Positions 1 through 8,431 are shown, numbered from the stretch's first letter. The stretch: DNA of 13,712 nt from CAIJKW01 sp964443365 (GCA_964443365.1 CAYUCM010000017.1:1-13712), one strand, 5' to 3'. The notes: a model not told the origin generated them from the letters alone. A program made the numbers and translations.

Positions 1-3
1 TCG

Positions 4-12
4 TGATAATAT
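4..12 (+). promoter_or_regulatory. extended -10 promoter element of argS
   Basis: TG at 4-5, one spacer base, then TAATAT at 7-12, ending 7 nt before the argS ATG at 20. Transcription usually starts about 7 nt after a -10 hexamer, so the transcript would begin at or next to the start codon. No Shine-Dalgarno sequence is present. The -35 region lies outside the window. The call is strengthened by the same arrangement before four other genes here. Confidence 0.55.
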
Positions 13-19
13 ACCAATT

Positions 20-1834
20 ATGAATAAAGTTATTATTGAAGCTATATTAGACGCCGTTTCAGAATATGAACAGGGGGATTTTTTGACTGGTAAAAATCTC
101 TTGGATAGGCCTGGGGAATTGTCTCATGGAGATTATTCAACAAATATTTCAATGCTTTTGGCGCCAAAACTTGGCATGAAGCCTCATGATTTGGCGGGGG
201 AGATTGTAAAAAAACTACAAAGCAAAATTGAAATTGAGGGTGAGGCTGAGATTATCGGTGGTGAAATTAAAGACGTAAAACTTGTTGGTGTAGAAAAAAT
301 AGAAATAGCAGGTCCGGGCTTCATTAATTTTTATCTCTCAAAAACCACTTCTCTAAATTTGATTAAGGAGATTTTGAACGATAAGACCGGTGGCACTGTT
401 TACGGTTCGTCAAAAATTCATAATGGTAAAAAAATAATCTATGAATATACGGATCCAAATCCCTTTAAGCAACTACATATTGGACACTTGATGTCTAATG
501 CAATTGGTGAATCACTGGCAAGGCTTGGAGAGTGGAATGGGGGAGATATTAAAAGATATTGTTATCAGGGAGACATTGGAAGACATGTCGCCTTGGCCTT
601 TTATGGTTTTGAACTTCTTAAGAAAGACGGCGCCGTTTGGCCTAATGAGAATATTCCACTTGGTGAAAAGGTGGCTTTTCTAGGTAAAATATATGCAACA
701 GGCGCAACTCATTTTAAAGAGCATTCAGAGGATGAAGCTCTCGTGCAGGATTTTAACAAAAGATTGTATGAGAAATCTGATGACGAGATGAATTCCCTAT
801 ATGAGATGGGTAAAAAGTGGAGCTTGGAACATTTTGAAGAAATTTATAAAGTTTTGGGAACAAAATTTAATGAATATTTTTTTGAATCAGATAGTTCTGT
901 TGTTGGATTGGAAGAGGTTAAAAAGGGATTAGTAAATGGTGTGTTTGAAGAAAGTGAGGGGGCTGTAATATTTAAGGGCGAGAATTATGGGCTTAATACT
1001 CGTGTGTTTATTAATAAATTTGGATTGCCAACTTATGAGGCAAAAGAGATTGGCTTGGCGCTTTTAAAATACAACAAAGACCCCTACGATCTTTCTTATA
1101 CAATCACGGCCAATGAACAAGATAATGTTTTGGCAGTTTCATATAAGGCGATAGAGCAAATTTATCCAGAAATCGCTAAAAAGAACATTCATCTTTCTCA
1201 CGGAATGTTAAAACTTGTAACTGGAAAAATGTCTTCAAGAACTGGAGATGTTATAACTGGTGAATCAATGCTTGCTGATATGACAGAAATGGCATTAGAA
1301 AAAATGAAGGACAGGGATATTAAAGATGAAGAAAAACAAAAGATTGCTGAGAAAATTGCAGTAGCAGCTATTAAATATACAATTCTTCGACAAACAATTG
1401 GTAGGGATATTATTTTTGATCCACAAAAATCACTCTCTTTTGAAGGTGATTCTGGTCCATATCTTCAGTACTCATGTGTTCGTGCTAAATCTGTTTTGGA
1501 AAAGGCAGAGGGGCAGGGTGTTGTACCTCTGTTCTCGGATGATGTCTTGTCTTTTGGTGTTTGCGAATTAAATTGGACTGGTGGTCGCTTAGAAAAACTT
1601 TTAGTGAGATTTAGAGAGGTTGTTTTAAGGGCTGAAAATGAGCATGCCCCACATCATGTTGGACAATATGCTTTGGAATTGGCGGCAGAGTTCAATTCAT
1701 TTTATGGCAACACTCAAATATTAAAAGAGGGGGATGATCTAACTTCATACAAGCTGGCTTTAACAAAAGCATTCTTGACTGTTCTTACAAACGCACTTCA
1801 CATTTTGGGAATAGAAGTGCCGGAGAGGATGTAG
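20..1834 (+). CDS. argS: arginyl-tRNA synthetase (ArgRS)
   Basis: This cytoplasmic enzyme charges tRNA-Arg with arginine using ATP. The 604-residue product has the usual class I ArgRS order. An N-terminal tRNA-binding domain (about 1-110) contains the LSHGDYSTN segment. The catalytic Rossmann domain carries HIGH at 153-156, preceded by TDPNPFKQL. The second ATP-binding signature is KMSSR at 403-407, the ArgRS form of KMSKS. The C-terminal helical DALR anticodon-binding domain begins near the YLQYSCVRAKS segment. The length is normal for the family. The ATG at 20 is chosen because the N-terminal domain aligns from there and an extended -10 element sits immediately upstream; there is no Shine-Dalgarno sequence. 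ileS follows after 31 nt but has its own promoter-like element. Identity is secure; the organism-level context is inferred. Confidence 0.97.
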   Translation: MNKVIIEAILDAVSEYEQGDFLTGKNLLDRPGELSHGDYSTNISMLLAPKLGMKPHDLAGEIVKKLQSKIEIEGEAEIIGGEIKDVKLVGVEKIEIAGPGFINFYLSKTTSLNLIKEILNDKTGGTVYGSSKIHNGKKIIYEYTDPNPFKQLHIGHLMSNAIGESLARLGEWNGGDIKRYCYQGDIGRHVALAFYGFELLKKDGAVWPNENIPLGEKVAFLGKIYATGATHFKEHSEDEALVQDFNKRLYEKSDDEMNSLYEMGKKWSLEHFEEIYKVLGTKFNEYFFESDSSVVGLEEVKKGLVNGVFEESEGAVIFKGENYGLNTRVFINKFGLPTYEAKEIGLALLKYNKDPYDLSYTITANEQDNVLAVSYKAIEQIYPEIAKKNIHLSHGMLKLVTGKMSSRTGDVITGESMLADMTEMALEKMKDRDIKDEEKQKIAEKIAVAAIKYTILRQTIGRDIIFDPQKSLSFEGDSGPYLQYSCVRAKSVLEKAEGQGVVPLFSDDVLSFGVCELNWTGGRLEKLLVRFREVVLRAENEHAPHHVGQYALELAAEFNSFYGNTQILKEGDDLTSYKLALTKAFLTVLTNALHILGIEVPERM

Positions 1835-1850
1835 AGTTTTTCGTTATTTG

Positions 1851-1859
1851 TGATAGTAT
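1851..1859 (+). promoter_or_regulatory. extended -10 promoter element of ileS
   Basis: TG at 1851-1852, one base, then TAGTAT at 1854-1859, leaving 6 nt to the ileS ATG at 1866. No convincing -35 box is seen about 17 bp upstream, which an extended -10 can compensate for. The predicted transcription start coincides with the ATG, implying a leaderless mRNA. It lies in the 31-nt argS-ileS gap, so ileS may also be read through from argS. Confidence 0.55.
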
Positions 1860-1865
1860 ATTTTC

Positions 1866-4800
1866 ATGAACGAAAATGATCAAAATAAGCCTCTTCCACA
1901 AGAGGAAACTGTAATTTCAGCTAAGGAAAAAGCGGTACTTGCTTTCTGGAATGAAAATCAGATTTTTCAAAAAACCCTTGAAAAAGAGTCTCCACTTGGA
2001 AACTTTGTGTTTTTTGATGGACCCCCTTACGCTACGGGGCTTCCACACTTTGGTCACGTCTTACCAAACACCCTTAAGGACTTGATTCCAAGATATAAAA
2101 CCATGAGGGGTTTTCATGTTTCCAGAAAATGGGGCTGGGATTGCCACGGTCTTCCAATTGAAAATCTAATTGAAAAGAAATTAAATCTTAGCGATAAAAA
2201 AGCCATTGAAGAATACGGTATTGATAAATTCAATCAGGCCGCAAAAGAAAGTGTTTTAACTTATGCAAAAGAGTGGCAAGAGAGAATAAATAGAATAGGA
2301 CGTTTTGTCGATATGGATAATGACTATAGAACCATGGATTCAAGTTACACAGAATCTGTTTGGTGGTCTTTTTCTGAATTAAATAAAAAGGGACTAGTTT
2401 TTGAAGATTATAAGGTGATGCAAATTTGTCCAAGATGCGGTACGCCGCTTTCTAACTTTGAAGTTGCTCAGGGCTATAAGGATATTGTAGATATTTCTGT
2501 TTTTGCAAAATTTGAAATTCTAAATCCGGGTGAGACTGTTTTAAATAATTTTTTCGAACAGGCAACTCTTTCGTCAAAAACTTCTTTCATTGCTTGGACA
2601 ACAACTCCATGGACACTTCCTGGTAACACAGCCCTTGCTGTAAATGCTGAGCTTGAATATGTATTGGCGGTAAGTAAAAATGAAGCGGGAGATTCTGAAA
2701 ACTATATATTTGCTAAGGGGCTTTTTGAAACACTGAAGACTAAAAAAATAATTCCAGAGACTACTGAAATTGTTAATGCAAAACAAGAAATGCTTGGTAG
2801 AGATTTGTCTGGTATTTCATATGAGCCAATTTTTAATTATTACAAAAAAGAGGGCGCTCTTGACGTTGAAGAAAAAAATAGAGTAAACATTTGGAAGGTT
2901 TATACAGCAGATTTTGTGACCGCAGAAGATGGAACGGGAATTGTGCATATTGCTCCTGCATATGGTGATGATGACATGAAGCTTTCAAAAACATATTCAA
3001 TTCCTGTTATAAAACACGTTGGTTTTGATGGCTGTTTTGTTAATTTAATTGAAGACATGGCGGGGAAGTTTGCTAAGTCAAAAGACGATCCTCAAATGGC
3101 GGATATCGAGATTATTAAAATACTAGCCGGAAGAAATGTGCTTTTGGGTAAAGAAAAGATAACCCACTCATATCCTCATTGTTGGAGATGTAACACGCCG
3201 TTGATTAACTTTGCAACAACATCTCTCTTTGTTAAGACAACCTCTCTTAAACAAAGATTAATAGAAGAAAATAATAAAGTTAATTGGGTACCAAAGGAGA
3301 TTGGGTCAGGAAGATTTGGTGAATGGTTAGAGAACATTAGAGATTGGGCAATTTCAAGAACAAGATTTTGGGGGGCTCCAGTTCCAATGTGGAAGTCTCC
3401 TACAGGGAAAATTGAAATACTCGGATCTTTAAGTGAGCTTAAGGAGAAAATTCGTCAAAATTCAAATAAAAATAAATTTACATTAATTAGGCACGGAGAA
3501 GCGGAGTCAAATATTAATGATGTAATTAGCTCAACAGATTTAACCCTGCATGGGTTAACTGAGGCTGGTGTTGCGCAAGTAAATGAAACTGCACTTAAAT
3601 TAAAGGATTTGGGAATTACAAAAGTTTATTCATCTCCATTCAGAAGAACAAAAGAGACTGCGCAAATTATTGCAAAAACTCTTGGATTAAATGAGTCAGA
3701 TATAATTTTTGACGAAAGAATTACCGAATGTAAGGGTGGGGTTCTTGAAGGTAAATCTTGGTCAGAAAGACATAATGAATTCAGAACAGAAACAGATAAA
3801 ATATTTGGCTATCCAGAAGGTGGAGAGTCTGTATTTGATGTAAAAAGAAGAGTTGGTAATTTTATGTATGAAGTCGATGAACAAAACAAAAATGAAAATA
3901 TTTTAATTGTTACACACGGACTTCCTCTTAGAATGATTGGTGAAATTGCAAACGGAAGAACCACTAGAGATATGATTAGAAGTGGTTGGAAGAATGTTTC
4001 TGATCCAAATGCATCAACTCATGAAATCGATTTTATACAATGGCCTCATGATAAAGATTATGAATTGGATATTCATAGACCAATGATTGATTCTGTTACA
4101 TGGACAAATGAAGATGGCGAGTTAGTGAAAAGAATTCCAGATGTGTTTGATGTTTGGTATGACTCTGGTGCTATGCCTTTTGCATCGGAACATTATCCAT
4201 TTGAAAACAAAGAGTCTTTTGAAGGTGCTGATAGTAAATATTTTCCAGCTGATTTTATTGCAGAGGGTCTTGATCAAACAAGAGGTTGGTTTTATTCATT
4301 GCTTTGCCTTGGTGTTGGAATATTCGATAAAACTCCATACAAAAATGTTTCTGTTAATGGTTTGATTCTTGCTGAGGACGGAAAGAAAATGTCCAAGAGT
4401 CTTAACAATTTTCCGGAGCTTATGAGTGTGATCGAGAAATACGGCGCCGACTCGCTAAGGTATTTTCTAGTAACTTCTCCAGCCTCAACAGCGGAAGAGG
4501 TGGCTTTTTCTCAAAAATCGCTAGATGAAATAAATAAAAAGTTATTCAATAGGTTGGACAATGTCTACACCTTCTACAAGACATATAATGACATGTACGG
4601 TGAAGAAATTAGCGATTCTTTTGCTAATATAAAATCAGAAAATGTTTTGGACAAATGGATTTGGGCAAGACTCAAGAAATTAAATTCTGATATGACAAAA
4701 GATTTGGATGCATATCAAATTGCAAAAGCGGTTAGACCTATAATGAATTTTGTTGACGATCTGTCTACTTGGTATCTAAGACGTTCGCGAGATAGATTCA

Positions 4801-5492
4801 AGGGCGACAATAAGACGGATAGAGATTTTGCTATAACCACAATTAGAAGCGTTATGATTAATTTGGCTAAAATGATGACGCCGGTTACCCCTTTTGCAGC
4901 TGAGGATTTGTATCAAAAACTTAAAACAAATTCTGGTGATGCCAACAATAAATTGAGTGTTAATTTGGAAGAGTGGCCAAATCTAGGCGGTACATCCTTA
5001 GAAGATGATCAAATATTAAATAGTATGGAGGCAGTTAGAAATTTGGTTGAAGCAGGTCTTTCTCTTAGAGCAAAATCTGGAATTAAGGTTAGACAACCTT
5101 TGCAATCTTTTGTTTATACAAACAAAAACGGACATGCTTTTTCAACAGAAATAGAGGAAATAATAAAGGATGAATTGAATGTAAAAAAGGTTTCAGTTGG
5201 AAATGAAATTGAATTGGACACGGTTATCACAGATGAACTTAGAGAAGAGGGAATGGTTAGAGACTTTATACGAGCCGTTCAGGAAGCCAGAAAAGCTTTT
5301 GGTTTTTCTCCAAATGATAAAATTATTTTGAATATTCAAAATAACGCAACCGGTAAATTATTTGTAGAAAAATACGGTGCATCAATTCAAAAAACTGTAT
5401 TGGCACAAACTCTTGAAGCTTCAGACTTTGAAGGAGGGGAAGCTGTTTCTGTTCTAAATGAGGAGGTAAGATTCATAATCAAGTCTTTGTAA
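1866..5492 (+). CDS. ileS: isoleucyl-tRNA synthetase with inserted histidine phosphatase domain
   Basis: This enzyme charges tRNA-Ile and edits misactivated valine in the cytoplasm. Visible elements in order: HFGH (61-64); first zinc ribbon CPRC (188-191); CP1 editing domain with the threonine-rich TTTPW (245-249) and GTGIVHIAPAYGDDD (ending about 370); second ribbon CWRC (439-442); the WAISRTRFWG-PVPMW segment (about 500-510); a foreign insert (about 530-730); DVWYDSG; KMSKS (841-845); a helical anticodon-binding domain with STWYLRRSRDRF; and a C-terminal tail. The set matches the archaeal/eukaryote-like IleRS branch. At 1208 residues it is roughly 150-200 longer than usual, and the insert accounts for this. 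The insert is a complete histidine phosphatase: RHG 542-544, R594 in SSPFRRT, E621 and H684 in VTHG. The frame is open throughout, and all synthetase motifs survive on both sides, so a working bifunctional protein is likely. The ATG at 1866 is supported by the adjacent extended -10. recO follows 43 nt later. Confidence 0.95.
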   Translation: MNENDQNKPLPQEETVISAKEKAVLAFWNENQIFQKTLEKESPLGNFVFFDGPPYATGLPHFGHVLPNTLKDLIPRYKTMRGFHVSRKWGWDCHGLPIENLIEKKLNLSDKKAIEEYGIDKFNQAAKESVLTYAKEWQERINRIGRFVDMDNDYRTMDSSYTESVWWSFSELNKKGLVFEDYKVMQICPRCGTPLSNFEVAQGYKDIVDISVFAKFEILNPGETVLNNFFEQATLSSKTSFIAWTTTPWTLPGNTALAVNAELEYVLAVSKNEAGDSENYIFAKGLFETLKTKKIIPETTEIVNAKQEMLGRDLSGISYEPIFNYYKKEGALDVEEKNRVNIWKVYTADFVTAEDGTGIVHIAPAYGDDDMKLSKTYSIPVIKHVGFDGCFVNLIEDMAGKFAKSKDDPQMADIEIIKILAGRNVLLGKEKITHSYPHCWRCNTPLINFATTSLFVKTTSLKQRLIEENNKVNWVPKEIGSGRFGEWLENIRDWAISRTRFWGAPVPMWKSPTGKIEILGSLSELKEKIRQNSNKNKFTLIRHGEAESNINDVISSTDLTLHGLTEAGVAQVNETALKLKDLGITKVYSSPFRRTKETAQIIAKTLGLNESDIIFDERITECKGGVLEGKSWSERHNEFRTETDKIFGYPEGGESVFDVKRRVGNFMYEVDEQNKNENILIVTHGLPLRMIGEIANGRTTRDMIRSGWKNVSDPNASTHEIDFIQWPHDKDYELDIHRPMIDSVTWTNEDGELVKRIPDVFDVWYDSGAMPFASEHYPFENKESFEGADSKYFPADFIAEGLDQTRGWFYSLLCLGVGIFDKTPYKNVSVNGLILAEDGKKMSKSLNNFPELMSVIEKYGADSLRYFLVTSPASTAEEVAFSQKSLDEINKKLFNRLDNVYTFYKTYNDMYGEEISDSFANIKSENVLDKWIWARLKKLNSDMTKDLDAYQIAKAVRPIMNFVDDLSTWYLRRSRDRFKGDNKTDRDFAITTIRSVMINLAKMMTPVTPFAAEDLYQKLKTNSGDANNKLSVNLEEWPNLGGTSLEDDQILNSMEAVRNLVEAGLSLRAKSGIKVRQPLQSFVYTNKNGHAFSTEIEEIIKDELNVKKVSVGNEIELDTVITDELREEGMVRDFIRAVQEARKAFGFSPNDKIILNIQNNATGKLFVEKYGASIQKTVLAQTLEASDFEGGEAVSVLNEEVRFIIKSL
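3453..4055 (+). other. histidine phosphatase (PGM-like) domain inserted in IleRS
   Basis: This covers about residues 530-730 of the IleRS. It begins with an LIRHGEAESN motif, where H543 would be the phospho-accepting histidine. SSPFRRTKETA follows with R594, then an ERITECKGG segment with E621 as likely proton donor, and the VTHGLP block with H684. These are the arginine, histidine, glutamate and second histidine expected of the histidine phosphatase superfamily (family knowledge). Synthetase sequence ends in GSLSELKEK and resumes at YELDIHRPMID, a block that follows directly in ordinary IleRS of this branch. Base composition matches the rest of the gene, so the fusion does not look recent. 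The substrate is unknown. Confidence 0.9.
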
Positions 5493-5535
5493 TTTTATTT
5501 GATTTTGGATTTGGGTATTTTATCGACATAAACAA

Positions 5536-6132
5536 GTGACTTATAGAATTTATCACACCGAAGGATATATTATAGACAGTTCAAATTCTGGTGAATCCAA
5601 CAAGGTTTTTACCATTTTAACAATGGAGTTGGGTACAATTATTGCGATTGCACAGGCTTCAAGAAAACTACAATCTAAGTTGAGATATTCTCTTCAGGAT
5701 TTAACATTTGCAAAATTTGCATTAGTTAGAGGAAAAGATATTTGGAGAATAACCGGTGCAGAAAAAATTTCTAATTTGTACGACAAAAAGATTCCAATTC
5801 AGATAAGACAATCTTTGGCTAGAATTTTAAATTTTATAAAAAGACTTTCACCAGGGGAGTCTGTGAATAAGAGAGTTTTTGCCGAGTTTGGAAATTTGTT
5901 TTCCGCGCTTTCCTCGACAAAAATAATTAAAAATCATAAAGAATTGTTAGCCATTGAAAATTTGGCATATTTAAGAATTGCTCATCACTTTGGCTATGGA
6001 ACAGTCAATATAATTTTGTCAGATATTGTGTATTTCAAATTGTGGAATGCGGAAACAAGGGATTCTGCTGTTTTGCTTTTGGACGAGCTGAAAGCAGAGG
6101 TGTCTAAGGTTCTAATTGAAACTCAGTTGTAA
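5536..6132 (+). CDS. recO: DNA repair protein RecO
   Basis: RecO helps load RecA onto SSB-coated single-stranded DNA in the RecF pathway. The 198-residue product opens with YRIYHTEGYIIDSSNSGESNK, the typical RecO OB-fold start (T-G-I/Y-I then G-E-S/N-K). ELGTIIAIAQASRK completes the N-terminal barrel, and a helical C-terminal half follows. It is shorter than the roughly 240 residues common in other bacteria and contains no cysteine, so the zinc finger of many RecO proteins is absent. The start is a GTG. No ATG in the same frame gives a better N terminus, and the family motif begins only a few residues in. No Shine-Dalgarno sequence is seen; a TATTTT at 5516-5521 could be a weak -10. With 43 nt after ileS, co-transcription is possible. 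Confidence 0.88.
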   Translation: MTYRIYHTEGYIIDSSNSGESNKVFTILTMELGTIIAIAQASRKLQSKLRYSLQDLTFAKFALVRGKDIWRITGAEKISNLYDKKIPIQIRQSLARILNFIKRLSPGESVNKRVFAEFGNLFSALSSTKIIKNHKELLAIENLAYLRIAHHFGYGTVNIILSDIVYFKLWNAETRDSAVLLLDELKAEVSKVLIETQL

Positions 6133-6215
6133 GTTTTTTATTTGGTGCTAAGCTAATATCGGTTTTGCTCTTTGATACGCGCGAGTGCGCTTGTTGTTAG
6201 AGAGCAAACAGTCTT

Positions 6216-6315
6216 NNNNNNNNNNNNNNNNNNNNNNNNNNNNNNNNNNNNNNNNNNNNNNNNNNNNNNNNNNNNNNNNNNNNNNNNNNNNNNNNNNNNN
6301 NNNNNNNNNNNNNNN
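6216..6315. other. assembly gap (100 N)
   Basis: Exactly 100 undetermined bases, the conventional size for a scaffold gap of unknown length. The true distance and content are unknown and could include a whole small gene or a repeat that stopped assembly. Confidence 0.97.
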
Positions 6316-6343
6316 CCTCTAACAGCATCTAAGTGTTTCTCTT

Positions 6344-6378
6344 CGCCCCCTTTCAACAGATCGGGGGCGTCGCTTTTT
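6344..6378 (+). terminator. intrinsic terminator after the gap region
   Basis: CGCCCCC (6344-6350) pairs with GGGGGCG (6363-6369) around a 12-nt loop, followed by TCGC and five T (6374-6378). The stem is much more GC-rich than the surroundings. It ends a + strand transcript that must start in or before the gap, since recO ends 211 nt upstream. The offset of the T run from the stem makes it slightly atypical. Confidence 0.65.
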
Positions 6379-6385
6379 AATATTG

Positions 6386-6394
6386 TGATATAAT
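6386..6394 (+). promoter_or_regulatory. consensus extended -10 promoter of the 6405 gene
   Basis: TG at 6386-6387, A, then a perfect TATAAT at 6389-6394. The ATG at 6405 is 10 nt after the hexamer, so the mRNA leader would be about 0-4 nt. No good -35 box is present. The element follows directly after the terminator at 6344-6378, which insulates the gene from the upstream unit. Confidence 0.7.
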
Positions 6395-6404
6395 TATTTT
6401 AATT

Positions 6405-8339
6405 ATGAATGAAGATGGAAAAATTGAAGAATTAAAAAAGAAACTTTATTCTGCTAATACAGAAAATTTACCAAAGATGAAACATGTTAATCTACATGAT
6501 AGTAATATTTTGGTAAATAGAAATTGGGAAGAAAAAGAAGAGCAAGCAAAAGTTCCCAAATTCGATTATGAAAAAGGGAAGGCCCACCCGTTTATCAAGG
6601 GGCTCTTTGTTCTGGCTAGTATTTTTGTAATCATTGCACTTGCTATTTCTTTTTATTTATTCGATACCAATCCAAACGCAATTTCAAATGCCAATATTGA
6701 TATAAAAGTTAGTGGTCCTATTACAATTGGATCTGGGCAAGAACTATCTTTGGATGTTGATGTTTATAATAATAATCAAATGCCTCTTGAGATTGCTGAG
6801 CTCGTTATAACTTATCCTGAAGGCACAAGAAGGGCTGATGATAAAATGACAAGTCTTATAACAGAACGTGTTTCAGTTGGCGAGGTGGGTTCTAATGATT
6901 ACAAAAGAACTACTATAAAATCAATAATTTTAGCAGAAGAAGGGGCGACCAAAAATATAAATATTACACTAGAATATAAGTTACCAGACACTAACTCTAT
7001 TTTCGTTAAAGATAAAATTTATCCAGTGAGTATAAGTACCGGTCCTGTTGCAATATCTGTTGAATCTGTTGGAGAAATCACACCCGAGCAAAATACTAAA
7101 TTCATTGTCTCTGTTAAATCAAATTCAAAAGATGTGATTAAGGATGTTATTTTAAAAGCAGAATATCCCTTTGGTTTTAATTTTATTAAATCTGATCCAA
7201 ATCCTTCAGCTTCAAATAATATTTGGCGATTAGGTGATGTAGCTGTCGGAGAAACCAAAAAGATTGTTATTGATGCAAGATTTTTTGGGCAGGTTAATCA
7301 AGAAAGAACTATTAGATTTAATGCGGGAACAGTTTCTCCTAATGATGTAAATGATATTGGAGTGGCCTTTGCTTCTTTTGCAAGCAGTATTAATTTGAAG
7401 GCACCGTTTTTGGGTGCGGATGTTTCTATAAACGGAAAGGGTGACGAAATTGTAGTTGTAAACAGTGGGCAGTTAATTCAGGGAGAAATAATTTGGAATA
7501 ATAATCTTGATGTTACAATTTACGATGTTTCTATTGGCGCAAAATTGAATGGTGGGGTGGTTGATAGAAGAAGCGTGAATGCAGAGGGCGGTTTTTATAA
7601 ATCTGAAATAGATACTATTTTGTGGGAGAAGTCTGTTGCAGAAGAATTGGAAAGTCTTTCTCCAAATCAAACAGGAACATCTCACTTTGGTATGAAAGTT
7701 TTTGATCTAACAAAAGATAGAGCGTCAAATATAAGAAGACCAGAACTCGTCATAAATTTTAAAGTAAATGGAAATAGACTTAACGAGAACAAGGTGCCAG
7801 AAGAAGTTATTTCTCAAGCGACGAGAAAAATAAGAATCGCTAGTGATCTTGGTTTGCAAACCAGATTGCTGTATAGCGATGGGCCATTTGAAAACACTGG
7901 TGGAATTCCTCCTAAGGTTAATAAAGAAACCACGTATACTGTTAATGTAAAAATTTCAAATTCTTATAATACAGTTAGGGATGTTGTGTATACGGCCAAG
8001 CTTCCAATTTATGTTAAGTGGTTAGATAAGGTTAGCCCTTCTACTGCAAATGGTACTGTAACTTATAACGAAGAAAACAGAACGATAACTTGGAAAGCTG
8101 GAGATGTTGCACCTGGAGCGGGCTATATTTCTAATCCAAAGGAAATGTCGTATCAAGTTGGGTTTACTCCAAGTTTGTCTCAAGAAAATCAATCACCAAT
8201 GATTATTGAGGGTCAACGTATTTCTGGCATGGATAGTTTTACAAATACTGTTGTTGAGGCGCAGGGGTATGGTCTTAATACTCAAATTAAGTACGATTCC
8301 AAATACAATTTGAATGTGGAGAGGGTGAGTGGGGAGTAG
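6405..8339 (+). CDS. single-pass membrane protein with DUF11-like beta-sandwich repeats
   Basis: The 644-residue protein has a charged cytoplasmic N terminus (1-65), one hydrophobic membrane segment (about 66-86, flanked by K65 and D87), and a large region predicted outside the cell. It has no cleavable-signal pattern, so it is probably a type II anchored surface protein. The outer part looks like four beta-sandwich units at about 97-213, 214-325, 330-455 and 475-622. Two units contain the IWRLGDVAVGE / ITWKAGDVAPG-type signature known from DUF11/CARDB-like adhesive or structural repeats. No catalytic motif is visible. A role in the cell envelope or in attachment to a host cell is inference from architecture only. 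The ATG at 6405 is supported by the perfect extended -10 just upstream. Composition is native: one 60-nt line inside it counts about 30% GC. No terminator was found after it. Confidence 0.8.
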   Translation: MNEDGKIEELKKKLYSANTENLPKMKHVNLHDSNILVNRNWEEKEEQAKVPKFDYEKGKAHPFIKGLFVLASIFVIIALAISFYLFDTNPNAISNANIDIKVSGPITIGSGQELSLDVDVYNNNQMPLEIAELVITYPEGTRRADDKMTSLITERVSVGEVGSNDYKRTTIKSIILAEEGATKNINITLEYKLPDTNSIFVKDKIYPVSISTGPVAISVESVGEITPEQNTKFIVSVKSNSKDVIKDVILKAEYPFGFNFIKSDPNPSASNNIWRLGDVAVGETKKIVIDARFFGQVNQERTIRFNAGTVSPNDVNDIGVAFASFASSINLKAPFLGADVSINGKGDEIVVVNSGQLIQGEIIWNNNLDVTIYDVSIGAKLNGGVVDRRSVNAEGGFYKSEIDTILWEKSVAEELESLSPNQTGTSHFGMKVFDLTKDRASNIRRPELVINFKVNGNRLNENKVPEEVISQATRKIRIASDLGLQTRLLYSDGPFENTGGIPPKVNKETTYTVNVKISNSYNTVRDVVYTAKLPIYVKWLDKVSPSTANGTVTYNEENRTITWKAGDVAPGAGYISNPKEMSYQVGFTPSLSQENQSPMIIEGQRISGMDSFTNTVVEAQGYGLNTQIKYDSKYNLNVERVSGE

Positions 8340-8431
8340 GTTGTGGTATGTGTGCATTATCCGCTCGGGTTCTAATCTGAAACACTACATCTACATCTGT
8401 TTTTCTCTTGGGGTGTATATTTCTATGGGTA
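8340..8431. other. gene-free junction between native gene and foreign cassette
   Basis: There are no ORFs beyond about 10 codons, no terminator and no repeat that I can support. The base composition changes across this stretch from the AT-rich style of the 6405 gene to the higher-GC style of the cassette, so the left boundary of the inserted segment probably lies here. No direct repeat matching the right side near 9720 was found by eye. Confidence 0.4.

Larger units (their letters stand above)
6154..6378 (+). ncRNA. possible structured RNA gene interrupted by assembly gap
   Basis: The sequence on either side of the N run is not convincingly coding but can pair. The bases at 6192-6202 pair with 6317-6327 across the gap as an 11-bp helix (ten Watson-Crick pairs and one G-T). 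A local alternative pairs TTTGCTCT (6164-6171) with AGAGCAAA (6201-6208), enclosing a GCGC-GAGT-GCGC hairpin (6179-6190). TAATAT at 6154-6159 could be a -10 box. An intrinsic terminator closes the region at 6344-6378. This resembles an independently transcribed RNA, but the core is missing. I do not recognise tmRNA, RNase P RNA, SRP RNA or a tRNA. The flanks could instead be two contig ends at an inverted repeat. Confidence 0.35.

Noticed and set aside
2230..2786. Minus-strand open frames inside ileS
   Set aside because: Complete overlap with conserved IleRS sequence (zinc ribbon and editing domain); no independent coding signal.
6153..6393. Open frames on both strands running through the N block (67 and 73 residues)
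   Set aside because: They are open only because the N bases contain no stop codons; the visible ends show no recognisable protein and overlap the terminator and promoter.
8360..8385. GGTTCTAATC resembling a tRNA T-loop, possibly an attachment-site remnant
   Set aside because: The flanking bases do not form a T-stem, no rest of a tRNA is nearby, and no matching copy was found at the right end of the cassette.
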